The notes under the pieces were generated by a model. It saw nothing but the letters and a program-made list of their open reading frames with translations, had not been told where the DNA came from and made no database searches. Positions 7,755-19,000 of a stretch of 64,000 bases of DNA are shown here, one piece after another. The stretch's first letter is position 1. Each line of letters starts with the position of its first letter. Origin of the DNA: Chloropicon primus (lineage: Eukaryota > Chlorophyta > Chloropicophyceae > Chloropicales > Chloropicaceae); the NCBI GenBank assembly GCA_023205875.1, contig CP060756.1:1054001-1118000 (forward strand), written 5' to 3'. The position numbers and the translations under genes are program-made.

Positions 7755-8818
7755 TCAGCTGGCGATGTAATCATCGAGGGAGACGTTGTTGACGCTGAAC
7801 TTGCCCTCCTCGGAGCGCATGACGTGCTGCCACTCCTCCCTGTTGTCCCAAGCCCTGTCCCAGTGCATGAGGTGGACGTCGAAGTCGAGACCGGACTCCA
7901 GGGCCTTGGGCCAGAGGTCCGTCTTCCGCTCGGCCGGGCGCGTCTTCTCCAGCTCCACCCTAAGGAGCTTGGAGCCGCCCACGGTCTCGAGCTCCCACAC
8001 GAAGTCGACGAGACCGGACGACCTCACCGGGCCGTAGATCTTTCCCTCTATCAGCTCCCTCCCGTTCTTCCTGCAGTACGCCCGAAGCCTCCCCCCCTTC
8101 ACTTCTATCTCCAACGTCTTGCTGGTGGTGGTCTTAGGCACCTCCACCGTGATCTCGACGTACTCGTTCGTCTGGTTCCAAGAGTAGTCGGTCTCCTTCC
8201 CTCCGCTCTTCTCCGGAATGCTCGTCGTCCTGTGGTCGACCTCCACCCAGGGCGACTTGCCTCCCTGGTTCATCGCCCGCACTCGAAACTGTTTCGTTTC
8301 GGGAGCCAAGCAACAAAGGAAGACGAAAACGAGGGAGGGAGTCAGGCAAAAAGAAACGAGGAGGAGGAAACGGGAGTCTTGCTCGGGAATCCTTCCCTCA
8401 GCGGAGGAGACCAGCGCCTCCCGTGCTCTGCGTCTACCTTGAGTCGGTGATTGGCTGGGAGCTGCCCAATCGTGTAAGTCTTGTCCTTCCCCCAGAAGGA
8501 TCTCAAAAAGTCCCGCCCCAGCTTCTGTTTCACCCTCTCGTCCGTCGTGTCCGTCTGCACCTCGTACATGTCCTCGTTCCACACGCTCGACCTGCCGCAC
8601 GTCCAGTCCAACCTTATCTCGTTGTGCCGCGACGAGCACCGCACCTTCGGGGTCCGAGGCACCTGCCCGAGGAAGATGCTCAGCAGGGGCTTGAGGGGTT
8701 TGGCCCACCTCGGGAGCTCCTTCGCGTCCGACTTCACCAACACAACCGCTGCGGTGATCCAACCCAATACCAGGGTCAACGCCGCCCCTGCGAACACGAT
8801 AAAATCCTCCGGCGACAT
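7755..8818 (-). CDS. Single-pass membrane protein with fibronectin III and CS (p23/NudC-like) domains, two exons
   Basis: Exon 1 is 8818-8438 and exon 2 is 8288-7755, with a GTAGAC...CAG intron of 149 nt, giving 304 residues. Residues 5-27 (FIVFAGAALTLVLGWITAAV) are a membrane anchor. A fibronectin type III domain follows, split by the intron: IRLDWTC, then YTIGQLPANH and FRVRAMNQGGKSPWVEV. Residues about 160-250 resemble a CS/p23 domain of NudC type (YSWNQTNEYVEITVEVP at its start, a WELE strand and LLRVELEKT near its end). CS domains usually bind HSP90 or other chaperone clients. The job of a membrane-tethered FN3-CS protein is not known to me. The splice junction restores the FN3 strand and is therefore well supported. 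Confidence 0.75.
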
Positions 8819-8973
8819 CCTCGTCCTCGTGGGTTCACACACACACACTCTCTCCCTCCACTCCCTCCACTCCCTCGAGAGGAGAGATCGAGATCGAGGA
8901 GGGACGGCGACGAGGTGGTGGTGGGTCTGCAGGCGGGGGGGGGGTGCGGCTGTGAGTCGTGGCGTTGGGAGGG

Positions 8974-11900
8974 ATGGGGCGCACGAAGAACATTGCGGAG
9001 AAAAAGAAGAAGGCTCACATCTACAGCGGTGGTGGCGGCGGCGGGACGAAGGGGCCGGAGAAGGTGGACAAGAGGAACGAGGAGAAGCAGTGCCCCTACT
9101 GTGATCGGATATTCAAGCAGAGTGGCAGGCTCACGGACCACATCAAGAAGAAGCACGCCGACCAGGCCGAGGAGGACCTGAAGAACGTGGACCAAAAGAA
9201 GCAAGAGGGTCAGGGCAGCAAGAATGCCGTCACCATGGACGTTGGGAGCCGGGGCGGCTACTACACCCAGAAGACGCCTAAGATGTTCCTCCACGAGTGG
9301 TGCCAGAAGCAGAAGCGACCCATTCCCAAGTACCACCCGAAGCAGCAGGGCGAGGGGGACAAGTGGACCTGCAAGGTTGTCATGCACGACCCGAAGAAGA
9401 AGGAAAACACCATTGTGTTCTTCCTGGACAGGGAACTGAGCGCGGACACCAAGGAGGAGGCTTGCCAGATGGCCGCGGTCGTGGGGTTGCACAGGGTCGC
9501 CGGGGACAGGGCGATGCACAGGGTGCTGCCCAAGACGTTCTTGTCGCTTTGGGACCAGCTCCACGTGAAGTCTGTCGAGAGGAAGCAGTCTCAGGAGAGG
9601 AGGCAGGAGCGGGAGGAGAAGAGGAAGGAGAAGGAGAAGCGGATCAACGAGTGGTTCGCGCAGCTGCCGGAGGTCCACCTGAGCAACGAGAACAAGGAGC
9701 TGGTGGAGAGCCTGGTCGCAGCCTTCGCTGAAGTCAGCCCGGACGCTGAGAGGAAGGTGAAGAAGTTAGACAGCGAGCACCTCGAGCTTATTGGGAAATT
9801 CACCAAGCTCGGGTTCAAGGAGAAAGACGCGACGAATGCGGTAAAGCTGAACGGCCTGGACCACAAGCAAGCCCTCGAGTGGCTGTGCATCAATGTGGAT
9901 GAGAGGTCGCTGCCAAAGCAATACGCCCCCTTGATTGCACCCGTGACAATCGTGTCGCAGTCGTCGAGCGCAAAGGACAAGAGCACGAAGAAGGAAGTCA
10001 AGGAGCTACAGAGATACGGGTACCCAGCGCACGAAATCGAGGCTGCCCTGGCAAGCAGCTCCCAGGACGTGGAGAGGGCATTCCTCTCCCTGTTTGGCAA
10101 GCTCGCGGTATCGAATCCCGATTCAGTCGATTGCACCGGTGCAAGGGGGGCACCTCAAGCTCCGTCGCAAGACTGGCAGGACGAGAAGGAAGTGCTCCAA
10201 GCGATCTTCATGGAGGACTTTGTGGACTCGGGGGGCTCTTGGGTTCAGGTGTCCACGTCGTTCTACGATGAAAAGCAGGAATTGGAGAGGAAGTGCGTTG
10301 TAGAGTTTTCGCATCCGCTCTCGGGGCCTTACCCAGAAGAGATTCCTTTGATTCGAATGAGCATCGAGGACATGGACCCAAAGTTTGTGCTTGAGATGAC
10401 AAAGGTCTCGGCGACCTTTGCGGAGTCCCTCAAGGGAATGCCCATGCTGCACGACATTGTGATGAACCTCCCTGACGCGCTCACGCAAAGCAGGGAGAAC
10501 ATTAAGAAGGCCACTCTGGGGCTCACCAAGAAAAATCTTCAGCAAAGCGGATTTGGAGCCGGGGAGACGACGTCGCCGACGGCATCGAAGGGCGAAAAGG
10601 GAAGAGGGTCACAGAAAAGGCACTCGTCAAAGAGGCAGTCCTTGCACAACGAGAAGATAGGAAAGGAACTCAAGGAGAGGCACTTTGAAATTCGAAAGGC
10701 GCACAAGGAGAAGATCCAGAAGAGGAAATCTCTTCCTGTCGCTTCCTACTCGACAGAGATACTGGGAGTTCTGGAAGAATATGGGTTCTGTGTGGTGTGC
10801 GGTGAGACGGGATGCGGTAAGAGCACGCAAATCCCCCAGTTCCTGCTAGAGAATGAGATATTAGGCGATAGAGCCGGCTACTGCTCCATCATATGCACCC
10901 AACCTCGGCGGATATCTGCAATAGGCTTGGCAGAACGTGTCGCGTTCGAGAGAGGAGAGAAGGTTGGGGACGTCATCGGGTACAGCGTGAGGCTGGACAG
11001 TAAAACCAGTGCAAGAACTCGAGTGACCTATTGCACCATTGGAATTTTGCTGCGGAGGCTCATTTCGGATCCCAAGCTGGAGGGAGTTACCCACGTAATC
11101 GTCGACGAGGTTCACGAGAGATCTCTGGACTCAGATATGCTGCTTCTGCTGCTGAAGAGCGTGACCAAGAGGAGGAAAGATCTTCAAGTTGTCTTCATGA
11201 GTGCGACAGCAAACGCGGAACTCTTTGCCTCTTACTTCAGCAGAGGGCACAAGAGGGACGAGGACGTGATCGTTTCTGTGCCTGGCAAGATGTTTCCGGT
11301 CAAGCAGTACTTCCTTGAAGACGCTTGCGATCAGCTTGGATGGCAGCCTCCAGAAAAGGCTTCGAAGAAGGGCAAGTCGAACGAGGGGGACATAGATTAC
11401 AAATTGATAGAGCACCTCATCGCAATGATTCTGGAAGGACCGAGGAATCAGAGACACTCGGCAATTTTGGTGTTCCTTCCAGGTATGGGAGAAATTATGA
11501 GAGCAAAGAACCAACTGAAGAGCAGTCACAAGCTGGAGCACCACGACTTGCTCATTGTTCCTCTGCACAGTACCCTTACCCCAAGCGAGCAATCTCAGGT
11601 GTACAGGCACGCTCCGAAGGGCACCACAAAGGTCATTCTTTCCACAAACATCGCGGAAACATCGATCACGGTGGATGATGTGACGTTCATTATCGACGCA
11701 GGCCGCGTGAAGGAGCTCATGTACGACACCGAGAAGGGTATTGCCATGCTGAAAGAAACCCACATAAGCAGAGCGTCCGCAAAGCAAAGGATGGGAAGAG
11801 CGGGAAGGGTTGCGCCTGGAGTTTGCTGGCACTTGTTCTCCGGAGCAAGGTACGAGAAGATGGCAAGATTTCAATCTCCTGAGATCTTGCGCGTGCCTCT

Positions 11901-13041
11901 GGAAATGCTGTGCCTGAAGGTCAAAGCTTGCATCAAGTCCTCGTTGAAAGAGTCTTTGGAGAACATGATCACCCCGCCAGAAGTAGCAGCAGTAGACGGA
12001 GCCATACACAAACTCAAGCAGGTGCAAGCGATGGACAGCAAAGAAGATCTGACCCCGCTCGGCCTCCTGCTATCTGAGATGCCAGTCGATGCATGTGTGG
12101 GCAAGCTCCTGATCTATGGCGTGATGATGCGATGCGTAGATCCGGTCATGACAATTGCTGCGGCTGTCAGCAGCAAATCCCCCTTCATCTGTCCGCAGGA
12201 AGAGAGGGAGGAGGCAAACATTGCTCACTCCAAGTTCTCGTCCAAGTCTTACAAGAGCGACCACCTGATGTTTGTAACGGTCTTTAACGCTTGGCAGGTG
12301 GTTCGGCAAGAGGGCGGCTACAAGAAGGCCAGGCAATTTTGTGCTGAAAATTACTTGTCCTTCTCCGCTCTCGAAGGCATCGAAGCTCTCAGGATAGATT
12401 ATGCCAGAGTCCTCCTGGAATTTGGTTTCGTGAACAAGGAGTTTTTCCAAGAGGTGTCCAGGGGGATCAGCAGGATGACTCATGGCGAGCAACACAAAAA
12501 TCACGTGGTGGACTGCGAGGCGTACAACAGCAGAGTGATCAAGAGCGTCGTCTGTGCAGCGTATTATCCGCAAATTCTCCGAGTCAGTCACCCCAAGGCC
12601 CTTTACAAGGAAACGGAGAATGGCACAATAAAGCGAGATAACATTCCGAAACGCGTCAAATTGTTTGGCAAGGAGCTAGGCCAGGTCTTCTTGCATCCGG
12701 CGAGCTCGCTGTTTTCGGTGAGTACGTTCGAAACGGGCTGGCTTGTGTACAGTGACATCATGAAAACCAGCAAGATCATGGTAAGAGCCGCCAGCATGGC
12801 CCCTTGCTACTCTGTTCTCATTTTCGGGGGCAGCATCGACGTGCAACACCAACAAGGGTTGTTAGTGATGGACGACTGGGCAAAATTCAAAGCGCCCGCA
12901 AAAATAGCTATCCTTGTGAGGGAAATGAGGGAGCTTGTGAGCAAGCTTCTTGCGATGAAGGTGAGCAACCCACGGCTGGACATCTCAACTTCAGAGCTGG
13001 TGGATGTCTTGCTGAAGATTCTTACGACAGATGGAGCTTAG
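8974..13041 (+). CDS. DEAH-box helicase with zinc finger, dsRBD-like, UBA and RWD domains (DHX57/DHX29-like)
   Basis: The product has 1355 residues with no intron. The N terminus is MGRTKNIAEKKKKAHIYSGG, then a C2H2 finger (about 39-61, CPYCDRIFKQSGRLTDHIKKKH). A dsRBD-like fold lies near 80-180 and a UBA-like helical part near 270-310. An RWD domain begins near EVLQAIFMEDF. The helicase core has Walker A GETGCGKST (about 609), box II DEVH (about 710), SAT, and QRMGRAGR, followed by HA2 and OB-fold regions. DHX57/DHX29-type helicases act on mRNA, and DHX29 helps scanning 40S ribosomes on structured 5' UTRs. All catalytic motifs are intact. The C2H2 finger at the very N terminus is an addition relative to DHX29. 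Confidence 0.95.
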   Translation: MGRTKNIAEKKKKAHIYSGGGGGGTKGPEKVDKRNEEKQCPYCDRIFKQSGRLTDHIKKKHADQAEEDLKNVDQKKQEGQGSKNAVTMDVGSRGGYYTQKTPKMFLHEWCQKQKRPIPKYHPKQQGEGDKWTCKVVMHDPKKKENTIVFFLDRELSADTKEEACQMAAVVGLHRVAGDRAMHRVLPKTFLSLWDQLHVKSVERKQSQERRQEREEKRKEKEKRINEWFAQLPEVHLSNENKELVESLVAAFAEVSPDAERKVKKLDSEHLELIGKFTKLGFKEKDATNAVKLNGLDHKQALEWLCINVDERSLPKQYAPLIAPVTIVSQSSSAKDKSTKKEVKELQRYGYPAHEIEAALASSSQDVERAFLSLFGKLAVSNPDSVDCTGARGAPQAPSQDWQDEKEVLQAIFMEDFVDSGGSWVQVSTSFYDEKQELERKCVVEFSHPLSGPYPEEIPLIRMSIEDMDPKFVLEMTKVSATFAESLKGMPMLHDIVMNLPDALTQSRENIKKATLGLTKKNLQQSGFGAGETTSPTASKGEKGRGSQKRHSSKRQSLHNEKIGKELKERHFEIRKAHKEKIQKRKSLPVASYSTEILGVLEEYGFCVVCGETGCGKSTQIPQFLLENEILGDRAGYCSIICTQPRRISAIGLAERVAFERGEKVGDVIGYSVRLDSKTSARTRVTYCTIGILLRRLISDPKLEGVTHVIVDEVHERSLDSDMLLLLLKSVTKRRKDLQVVFMSATANAELFASYFSRGHKRDEDVIVSVPGKMFPVKQYFLEDACDQLGWQPPEKASKKGKSNEGDIDYKLIEHLIAMILEGPRNQRHSAILVFLPGMGEIMRAKNQLKSSHKLEHHDLLIVPLHSTLTPSEQSQVYRHAPKGTTKVILSTNIAETSITVDDVTFIIDAGRVKELMYDTEKGIAMLKETHISRASAKQRMGRAGRVAPGVCWHLFSGARYEKMARFQSPEILRVPLEMLCLKVKACIKSSLKESLENMITPPEVAAVDGAIHKLKQVQAMDSKEDLTPLGLLLSEMPVDACVGKLLIYGVMMRCVDPVMTIAAAVSSKSPFICPQEEREEANIAHSKFSSKSYKSDHLMFVTVFNAWQVVRQEGGYKKARQFCAENYLSFSALEGIEALRIDYARVLLEFGFVNKEFFQEVSRGISRMTHGEQHKNHVVDCEAYNSRVIKSVVCAAYYPQILRVSHPKALYKETENGTIKRDNIPKRVKLFGKELGQVFLHPASSLFSVSTFETGWLVYSDIMKTSKIMVRAASMAPCYSVLIFGGSIDVQHQQGLLVMDDWAKFKAPAKIAILVREMRELVSKLLAMKVSNPRLDISTSELVDVLLKILTTDGA

Positions 13042-13060
13042 TATACTGTATTTTACATCA

Positions 13061-14926
13061 CTACTGCTTTACTTTCTTTACCTTTAAGGCTCTTTCCAGC
13101 TTCTTCCTGTCCAAAAGCTGTATGCGCAAAATGCCGGATCCCGTTGCGTGTGCAATTCCCACCGCGTTCTCCAAACCTGGCGCTTCTGGCATAATTGCAT
13201 TCTTGTACACGTGAACTTGCTGCGCTGGGTACACTTCAAGTTCCGTGAACCTTTGCTCACTCACTGTGTCGTCCAACTTCAGCGCCTCCGACTTGGCATC
13301 CATGGACAACGAAAACAAGCAAAGATCTGGAAGCTCGCCCAGAGTCCTTGGCAATCCCTTTTCGGAGCACATCCTTCTCAGGTTCGCCACGAGAACTTCC
13401 CCAGTGATCGTGGAGAACACAAAATAGTCGCGATCCAGGGCCGCACATGAGAAACAGTTCTTTGTCACCGACCTGAACCCGATCTTGAAGCCATTGGTTG
13501 TGCTGTACAGGTAGAGCAATCTCCCGTCGCTTGACAAGAACACAAGTCCCCCGTTGTGGCCAACCAACTTGACGTCCATAATATTTGTAGAGTAGGACAT
13601 CGTGTGAGAGTATCGAAGAGCTTGCGGCTCGTTCGTGCTCCATATTTTCAGGCTTCCGCTCAATCCGGCCGTGGCGTACATTTCACACTTGTCCCCGGAG
13701 TTCCAACGCTCATGAATCCAGCAAACCTTCCGCAGAGGGAAGGTGTCCGCCCGGACGAAGAAGACCAAATCAATTCTGTCGAGGGAGAGTTTGAACAAGG
13801 CCACATTGCCGTCCCAGCAACCCACGAGCAGGGTGTTATGTGGTGCCGCGGGGTGCCAAGCAAGTGACGAAGGAATGCTCTTCCTCTTTTGCAGCTCTGA
13901 CGTCTGCAACCTGGGCTTCAAGTTCAGGGGCTTCGTGCCGCCTTCAGCCTCTGGATCGCGCCCGGGAACACAGTATAGGCACACCTGGCCGTCCCCCAAG
14001 CCTGCGGCCAGAACCCCGGTTCCCTGCGTGCTCGCAGCGGGACACCACGCCAAGTCCCACGTGACAGCCCCGTTGTGTCGGATGAGATAAGCCACGCTGA
14101 TATCGAGGACCTTGGCTGGGTCGCCCTTGCACGCCACTTCCATGATCTGAATCAGACCCAACCCCGTCTGGCGCTGGTTCACCGTGTTGAGTTTGTTCGC
14201 TTGGGAGTGAGGACCCACGGCGATGTGGAGTGAGGTGACTGACGTGGCCGGGTCCTCTGCAACGCTCGGGCTCCAATCGAGCGACCATATTGGCCCGCCT
14301 GCAAACGTGGCCACGTCGTCGACGATGCATTCTCTCACCGACTGGGGTCTCCCAGAATCAGAATTTGGCTTTCCCAGCTTCACGCGAGAAAGTCGATAAC
14401 GTTCGACCTTCTCGGCCTGCCCCTTAGGAAGCTTTGCCTTGAGGCCCTTGATGGGCAAGGACGCGTCGTCGTACGCCTCAGTCTCTGCGGGAGGAGGAGG
14501 TCCTGCGCCTGCGTCGTCCTCACTCCGAGACCGGGCCTCTTCGAACCACTTGGAGAAGAAAAACGTCTCGGCCCCTGCCCTAGATGATGATCCCGAACCC
14601 GATCCCGAACCCAAACCTCTTCGATCTCCACCGCCGTTCTCCCTGCTCCTGCTCCCGCCGCCGCCCTCCCCGTCGTCCGACCCCCCCGATTCGGCGTCCT
14701 CCTCGCCACTCGATCTCGGTTCCTCCTCAGAAGGCACGAAGTCCAAGTCCTCGGTCTCCGTCCCCAACCCAACGTCCGTTGTTTCCGTTTCCCTCTCTTG
14801 GTTTTGAGCCCCTCCTTGGTCGGCCTCCACCTTGACCCTCGTCGATCTCCTCGTCCTCCCACCCTGCTGCTTCAATCCACCACGTTTCCCCCCTCCCCCC
14901 TTCCTCTTCCTCGCCCTCGTCACCAT
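13061..14926 (-). CDS. TFIIIC subunit with WD40 propeller (GTF3C2/TFC6-like)
   Basis: The product has 621 residues from the ATG at 14926. Longer in-frame starts would run across the oppositely oriented uS5 gene and are rejected. The N-terminal third is basic, then acidic and Ser/Gly-rich (MVTRARKRKGGGGKRGG first). The rest is a WD40-like propeller with FAGGPIWSLDWSP, GAVTWDLAWCP, SSLAWHPAAPHNTLLVGCWDGN and GLSGSLKIWSTNEP. The arrangement and the WSLDWSP/WDLAWCP repeats match GTF3C2 (TFIIIC110) and yeast Tfc6, which with its partner binds the B box of tRNA genes for RNA polymerase III. The 3' end almost touches the helicase gene (19 bp). Confidence 0.82.
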   Translation of the reverse strand: MVTRARKRKGGGGKRGGLKQQGGRTRRSTRVKVEADQGGAQNQERETETTDVGLGTETEDLDFVPSEEEPRSSGEEDAESGGSDDGEGGGGSRSRENGGGDRRGLGSGSGSGSSSRAGAETFFFSKWFEEARSRSEDDAGAGPPPPAETEAYDDASLPIKGLKAKLPKGQAEKVERYRLSRVKLGKPNSDSGRPQSVRECIVDDVATFAGGPIWSLDWSPSVAEDPATSVTSLHIAVGPHSQANKLNTVNQRQTGLGLIQIMEVACKGDPAKVLDISVAYLIRHNGAVTWDLAWCPAASTQGTGVLAAGLGDGQVCLYCVPGRDPEAEGGTKPLNLKPRLQTSELQKRKSIPSSLAWHPAAPHNTLLVGCWDGNVALFKLSLDRIDLVFFVRADTFPLRKVCWIHERWNSGDKCEMYATAGLSGSLKIWSTNEPQALRYSHTMSYSTNIMDVKLVGHNGGLVFLSSDGRLLYLYSTTNGFKIGFRSVTKNCFSCAALDRDYFVFSTITGEVLVANLRRMCSEKGLPRTLGELPDLCLFSLSMDAKSEALKLDDTVSEQRFTELEVYPAQQVHVYKNAIMPEAPGLENAVGIAHATGSGILRIQLLDRKKLERALKVKKVKQ

Positions 14927-15014
14927 CCTCTCTCTCCTCTCCCGTTCTCGCTCTCGAACGCGCTCTCGTCGTGCTCGTGCTTGGCAGTGGGAAGGAGCGC
15001 AGCGCACGGAAAGG
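14927..15014. promoter_or_regulatory. Short bidirectional promoter between TFIIIC subunit and organellar uS5 genes
   Basis: Only 88 bp separate the two divergent start codons, so the core promoters must be shared or overlapping. No classical TATA box is seen. Confidence 0.5.
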
Positions 15015-15977
15015 ATGAGGGTGATGAATGTCGTGTTGCGAGGAGGGAGGGTGGTGGTGGGGAGAGGGCGTGGGATGCTGGAAGGGTGGTGTCCTTCTCT
15101 CTCTTCCACGGTCATGAACAGGGCGTCGGGAGGCGCGTTGGAAGGAATGAAGGAGGCAGGGTTCGTGCTTCGTGTTCCATTTGGGTTGTGCAAGAGGGAG
15201 GTGTTCACGACGACGGAGCGGGGAGGTTCTTCGGAGAGGAGCGGAGGAGCGAAGTGGGTCGAGGTGCTCGGGACAGGGCAGTTCGCGCAATGGCAGCCGC
15301 GTCGGCCACTGAGCGGCGGCGGGTTGAGGTCGGCGGAGGTGGTGGCAGGCGAGGAGGGGAAGGAGGAGAAGCCAGAAAGTAAGGCCGGGGCCAAGGAAGA
15401 GAAAGGCGCGGAGGAGGAGAAGGTGCGAGTGGGAAGGGTTGACTCCTCTGCTCTGCTCAAACTGGACAGCGATGACCAGGACTTCGAGCAGAGGGCGAGG
15501 GAGAAGAAGTGGCCGCACAAAATAGTCAGTATTAGGAGGACGGCCAAGATCACAAAAGCTGGCGTTCTCAACAGTTTCTCCGCCTTCCTGATCGTAGGAA
15601 ACAGGAACGGCCTGATCGGCCATGGCAAAGGCAAGTCAAACGACGCGAAGAAGGCCGTCGAGAGGGCTTACACCAACGCCATGGGGAACCTTATAGCAAT
15701 AGAGCTCTTCGACAACCATACTATCCCTCATAATATCGAGCACAGGTTCAAGAAGACGAAGGTGAACCTTTACTCGGGGAAGCAGGGCACCGGCATCATA
15801 GCGAACGAGCTTGTCTCGACGATTTGCAACCTCGCTGGAATTCAGAACCTGAAGGCAAAGGTGCACGGGGTTCACCACAAGAGGAACACCGTCAAGGCCG
15901 TTTTCGAGGCTCTTGAGCTGGTCTACTCTGTGGACGAAGTGAAAAGGACGAGAGGAGCGGACCTCAGATTGTACTGA
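15015..15977 (+). CDS. Organellar (probably mitochondrial) small-subunit ribosomal protein uS5
   Basis: The product has 320 residues. The N-terminal ~140 residues are Arg/Ser/Gly-rich and look like a targeting presequence plus linker. The uS5 double-stranded RNA-binding fold follows (VSIRRTAKITKAGVLNSFSA, then VGNRNGLIGHGKGKSNDAKK). The C-terminal domain contains GIIANELVSTICNLAGIQNLKAK, with the usual G-x-NP-like loop replaced by HHKRN. uS5 shapes the mRNA entry channel and decoding accuracy. The long extension and diverged C-terminal loop favour mitochondria over plastid, but this is inference. It converges with importin-7/8. Confidence 0.9.
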   Translation: MRVMNVVLRGGRVVVGRGRGMLEGWCPSLSSTVMNRASGGALEGMKEAGFVLRVPFGLCKREVFTTTERGGSSERSGGAKWVEVLGTGQFAQWQPRRPLSGGGLRSAEVVAGEEGKEEKPESKAGAKEEKGAEEEKVRVGRVDSSALLKLDSDDQDFEQRAREKKWPHKIVSIRRTAKITKAGVLNSFSAFLIVGNRNGLIGHGKGKSNDAKKAVERAYTNAMGNLIAIELFDNHTIPHNIEHRFKKTKVNLYSGKQGTGIIANELVSTICNLAGIQNLKAKVHGVHHKRNTVKAVFEALELVYSVDEVKRTRGADLRLY

Positions 15978-16080
15978 GCGCGCCGCAGAGACGCGGGAAC
16001 TGGCGCCATTGTGTACAGAATAAGATTTTTATTGTCTAATGCCAGCTTCATTAGTAATGTTCAACGGCAGTGTTTCTCTC

Positions 16081-19000
16081 TCACTTTCCTGGGTTCTGCG
16101 CAGCCGCAGCGGCCGCTGCAAGAGCCTGTCTCCTTTCTGCTGCGTACTGGATAACAGCCTGAAGTCCTTGCTGCACGTTCAAATCTAGGGCGGAAGTGCA
16201 AGCTTGGAACTTCTCGGCGTCGTTCTGCTGCATGAGGTTCAGGCTGTCAGAAAAGTACACGTGGGCGTCAACGTTATCAAGGGGCGACGAGACAATGTCC
16301 TCTTCCTCGTCCCAGTAATCGTAGAAGTCGTCCCAGTCTTCTTCATCGTCCTCCTCGTCTTCCTGATCGAACAGCTGGTCCCTCATCTTGCTCGCTTTTA
16401 GCTTCCAATTCTCGTCGTCGTCATCCTCCTCATCCTCATCCTCATCCTCATCCTCCTCGTCGTCGTCGGACTCTTCGTCTGAGCCAGACTCTTCCGCCAA
16501 GGACTGCTGCTTTTCCTCCCGGAGCTCCTTCAAATCCGAGCACAGCTTGACGGTCCCCATGATCAGCTGCCCGATTCCAGCGCTCAGTTCCGGGGGCAGC
16601 TGACCTATCGGCAGGTGCAGGATGGACGCCAGACCAATGATGTTGATTTTTTTGTCGTTCTCCCTCTTGAAGTGTTGAACCCGGCCCTTCTTGGTAGCCT
16701 TCCAGATCATCTCGAACCATTTCGAGAACACCTGCTGGATCAAGCCGTGCTTTTGCAGAATCTGTATCGTGAGCACCGGGTTGTAGTACAGCGCGTTGGC
16801 AACGACCTGAATGAGGAGGTCCAAGAAAAACTTCTTCTCAATCTTCGGATCCAGCAACTTGCCTGCAGTTAGCATCAAGAAAGGCTCAATGTACTGGTCG
16901 ACGTGCCCCTTGCAACTCAATAGTATACACTCCATCAAACGTGGCGCAGGGATCATGTCCTCCTCCATGGTGTCCATGGCATACACCCTCTGCATTAGAT
17001 TGTAAGCGGACCCCATGTAGTCCGGGTTCTTGCAGGTCAAGAATCTCTCCGTTCCCCTCGAAATGTAGTTATCGAGTGGAATGAGAATGTTCTCAAAGTA
17101 CTCCACGGCCCAGTCGTGCACGGCCTCCACAATCATGGGCCACAGCCGCCACATGTTGTCTGAAATGACAGGGGAGTAGTACGTGAAGTAGGAGATCAGT
17201 TCCAGAATCTCCTCAAACACGTCTTGCCCTTCGGTCGAAAGCATTCTGTACATGATGGGGAAAACTAGTGGTTCTAACTCGGTGTACATTGCGGGAAGGG
17301 ATGAGATACTCTCCAAGATGGTCCCCAAAGCGCGCAGCACCCCCAGTGTTGCTAGAGCCCCCATGTCGTCATCATCGTCCCCCTCAATGCACTTCCAGAA
17401 GCTCATTGTCAGCTGCTGGCAGATCGTGGCAGCAAATGGTGCAATCTCATCACCAAACTTCTCCACGATGGATTCCAGTGTGTGGATCAGATCATCGTTC
17501 TCGATCTCATTTATCAGCTTCATGAACTCGTTCAGCAGCTGAGGCAAAACACCACGAAGAAGATCCAAGTCCTTCACGCTCTCGACAAAGGACCTGAGTG
17601 CTACCGAGGCGTCCACCCTCACGGGCAGCTCCGGGTCTTGAAGCCTGGCGGAAACGTTCGACAAAAAGATAGAGAAAGTTTGGCCCTTTCCTCTCCCATC
17701 GGAGAACTTGAAGTCTGCAAACATTCCCAGGCACCACACCCCCTTGGCCCTCAAGAATCCTGTGGGGTGGTTCACGACTGGTGCGACATACGTGTGAAGA
17801 ATCTGTTCCACCTGCTCCTTGTATGGCGAGGTGTTCTTCAGCTTCTCCGCCAGGGAGCCCAAAATGAGTAGGGCCCCATCCATTTGCCGTTCCAGGGCAG
17901 GGTTGTTTTCCTTGCCAGCCGTGTTCATGAATTGGACAAAGACGCTTCCAATGTGGTTGACCAGCGGCGGCAGATTCTCCTTGCACGGGATCTTGCAGCT
18001 CGTCATGTCGATGAAAAAATGAATCACTTGCGATCTCGTAGTATACAAGTCCTCGAGCAGGTCGTACCCCTTCCTCACGTACTCGTGTGGGTCCTCCTCC
18101 CACAGTTCCGCGTCCTCGTCCGAGAAGCAAGCCAGTGGAAACAAGATGTTGAACATGAGCTGCTGGAGGTGAGGCCTCATCATCGCATACGTCTTCTTTT
18201 TTGGCATCGCATGCGTTAGGTACTGAAGGGCCAGGTTCGTGCATCTCTGCGATATGTACTGCCCTTGCTGAAGTCCCGCGAGCATGGTCATGATGCTCTG
18301 AAGGAACTGGCAGCTGCAATGCGTGTCGAAAAGGACCGCAAAGGGGTACATGGGCTCGTCAGGCTTGACCTTCATGTCGTACTTGTTGAACAACTTGTTC
18401 AATATATGCAAAACCCACTTTTTCACTTTCCACCACTGTTCCTTGCACGCCGGGGCGACGTCGCTTGGCACTTGAGCTTCCAGCAGCACCTTGAGAGCGT
18501 TCATCCAAGCGTGAAAGTGGTCCTCCTGCATCAGCAGCTTGGGAACGGACAGATAGACCGTCGACCAGTATATTTTACAGCACAGCTTGAGCATCTCCAC
18601 TATCTCCAGGGTCTTGTTCTCCGTCGCCAGCAGCTGTTGAAAGATCTGAATCAGCACAGGGAAGACGTGGTTCACCACATGGTACAGGGGCTCCCTGTCC
18701 TCCTCGCTCTTGTACTCGTACTTCCTCGTCAGCATACGCAGAGCGTAGAGCCCGGCGTAGATCTTCGGCGGGTCCTGGCTCGCGATGCTGTTGAAGACTG
18801 CCTCGAGCAGCGTCGGCCACTTGTCTGGATAGTCGCAATAAATTATGCTCTTGATGCACTCTGCAATCTGCACCCTCACGAGGGACGGGCTGTGCACCAG
18901 CGCCAGGAGAACGTTCTGCTTCACGATGTCCTTGTCATTCGCAGGGATGAAGCCGTTGTCCTCGCCCTCTTTGCCCCAGCCCCTGCTGACCAAGTTCTTG

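Noticed and set aside
8423-9181. 252-codon plus-strand frame upstream of the helicase
   Set aside because: It overlaps the antisense of FN3-CS exon 1 and the start of the helicase in another frame; a shadow frame.
14927-15634. Longer N terminus for the TFIIIC subunit (frame open to 15634)
   Set aside because: It would run antisense through the uS5 coding region, is low-complexity and has no family match. The ATG at 14926 begins the conserved basic N terminus.
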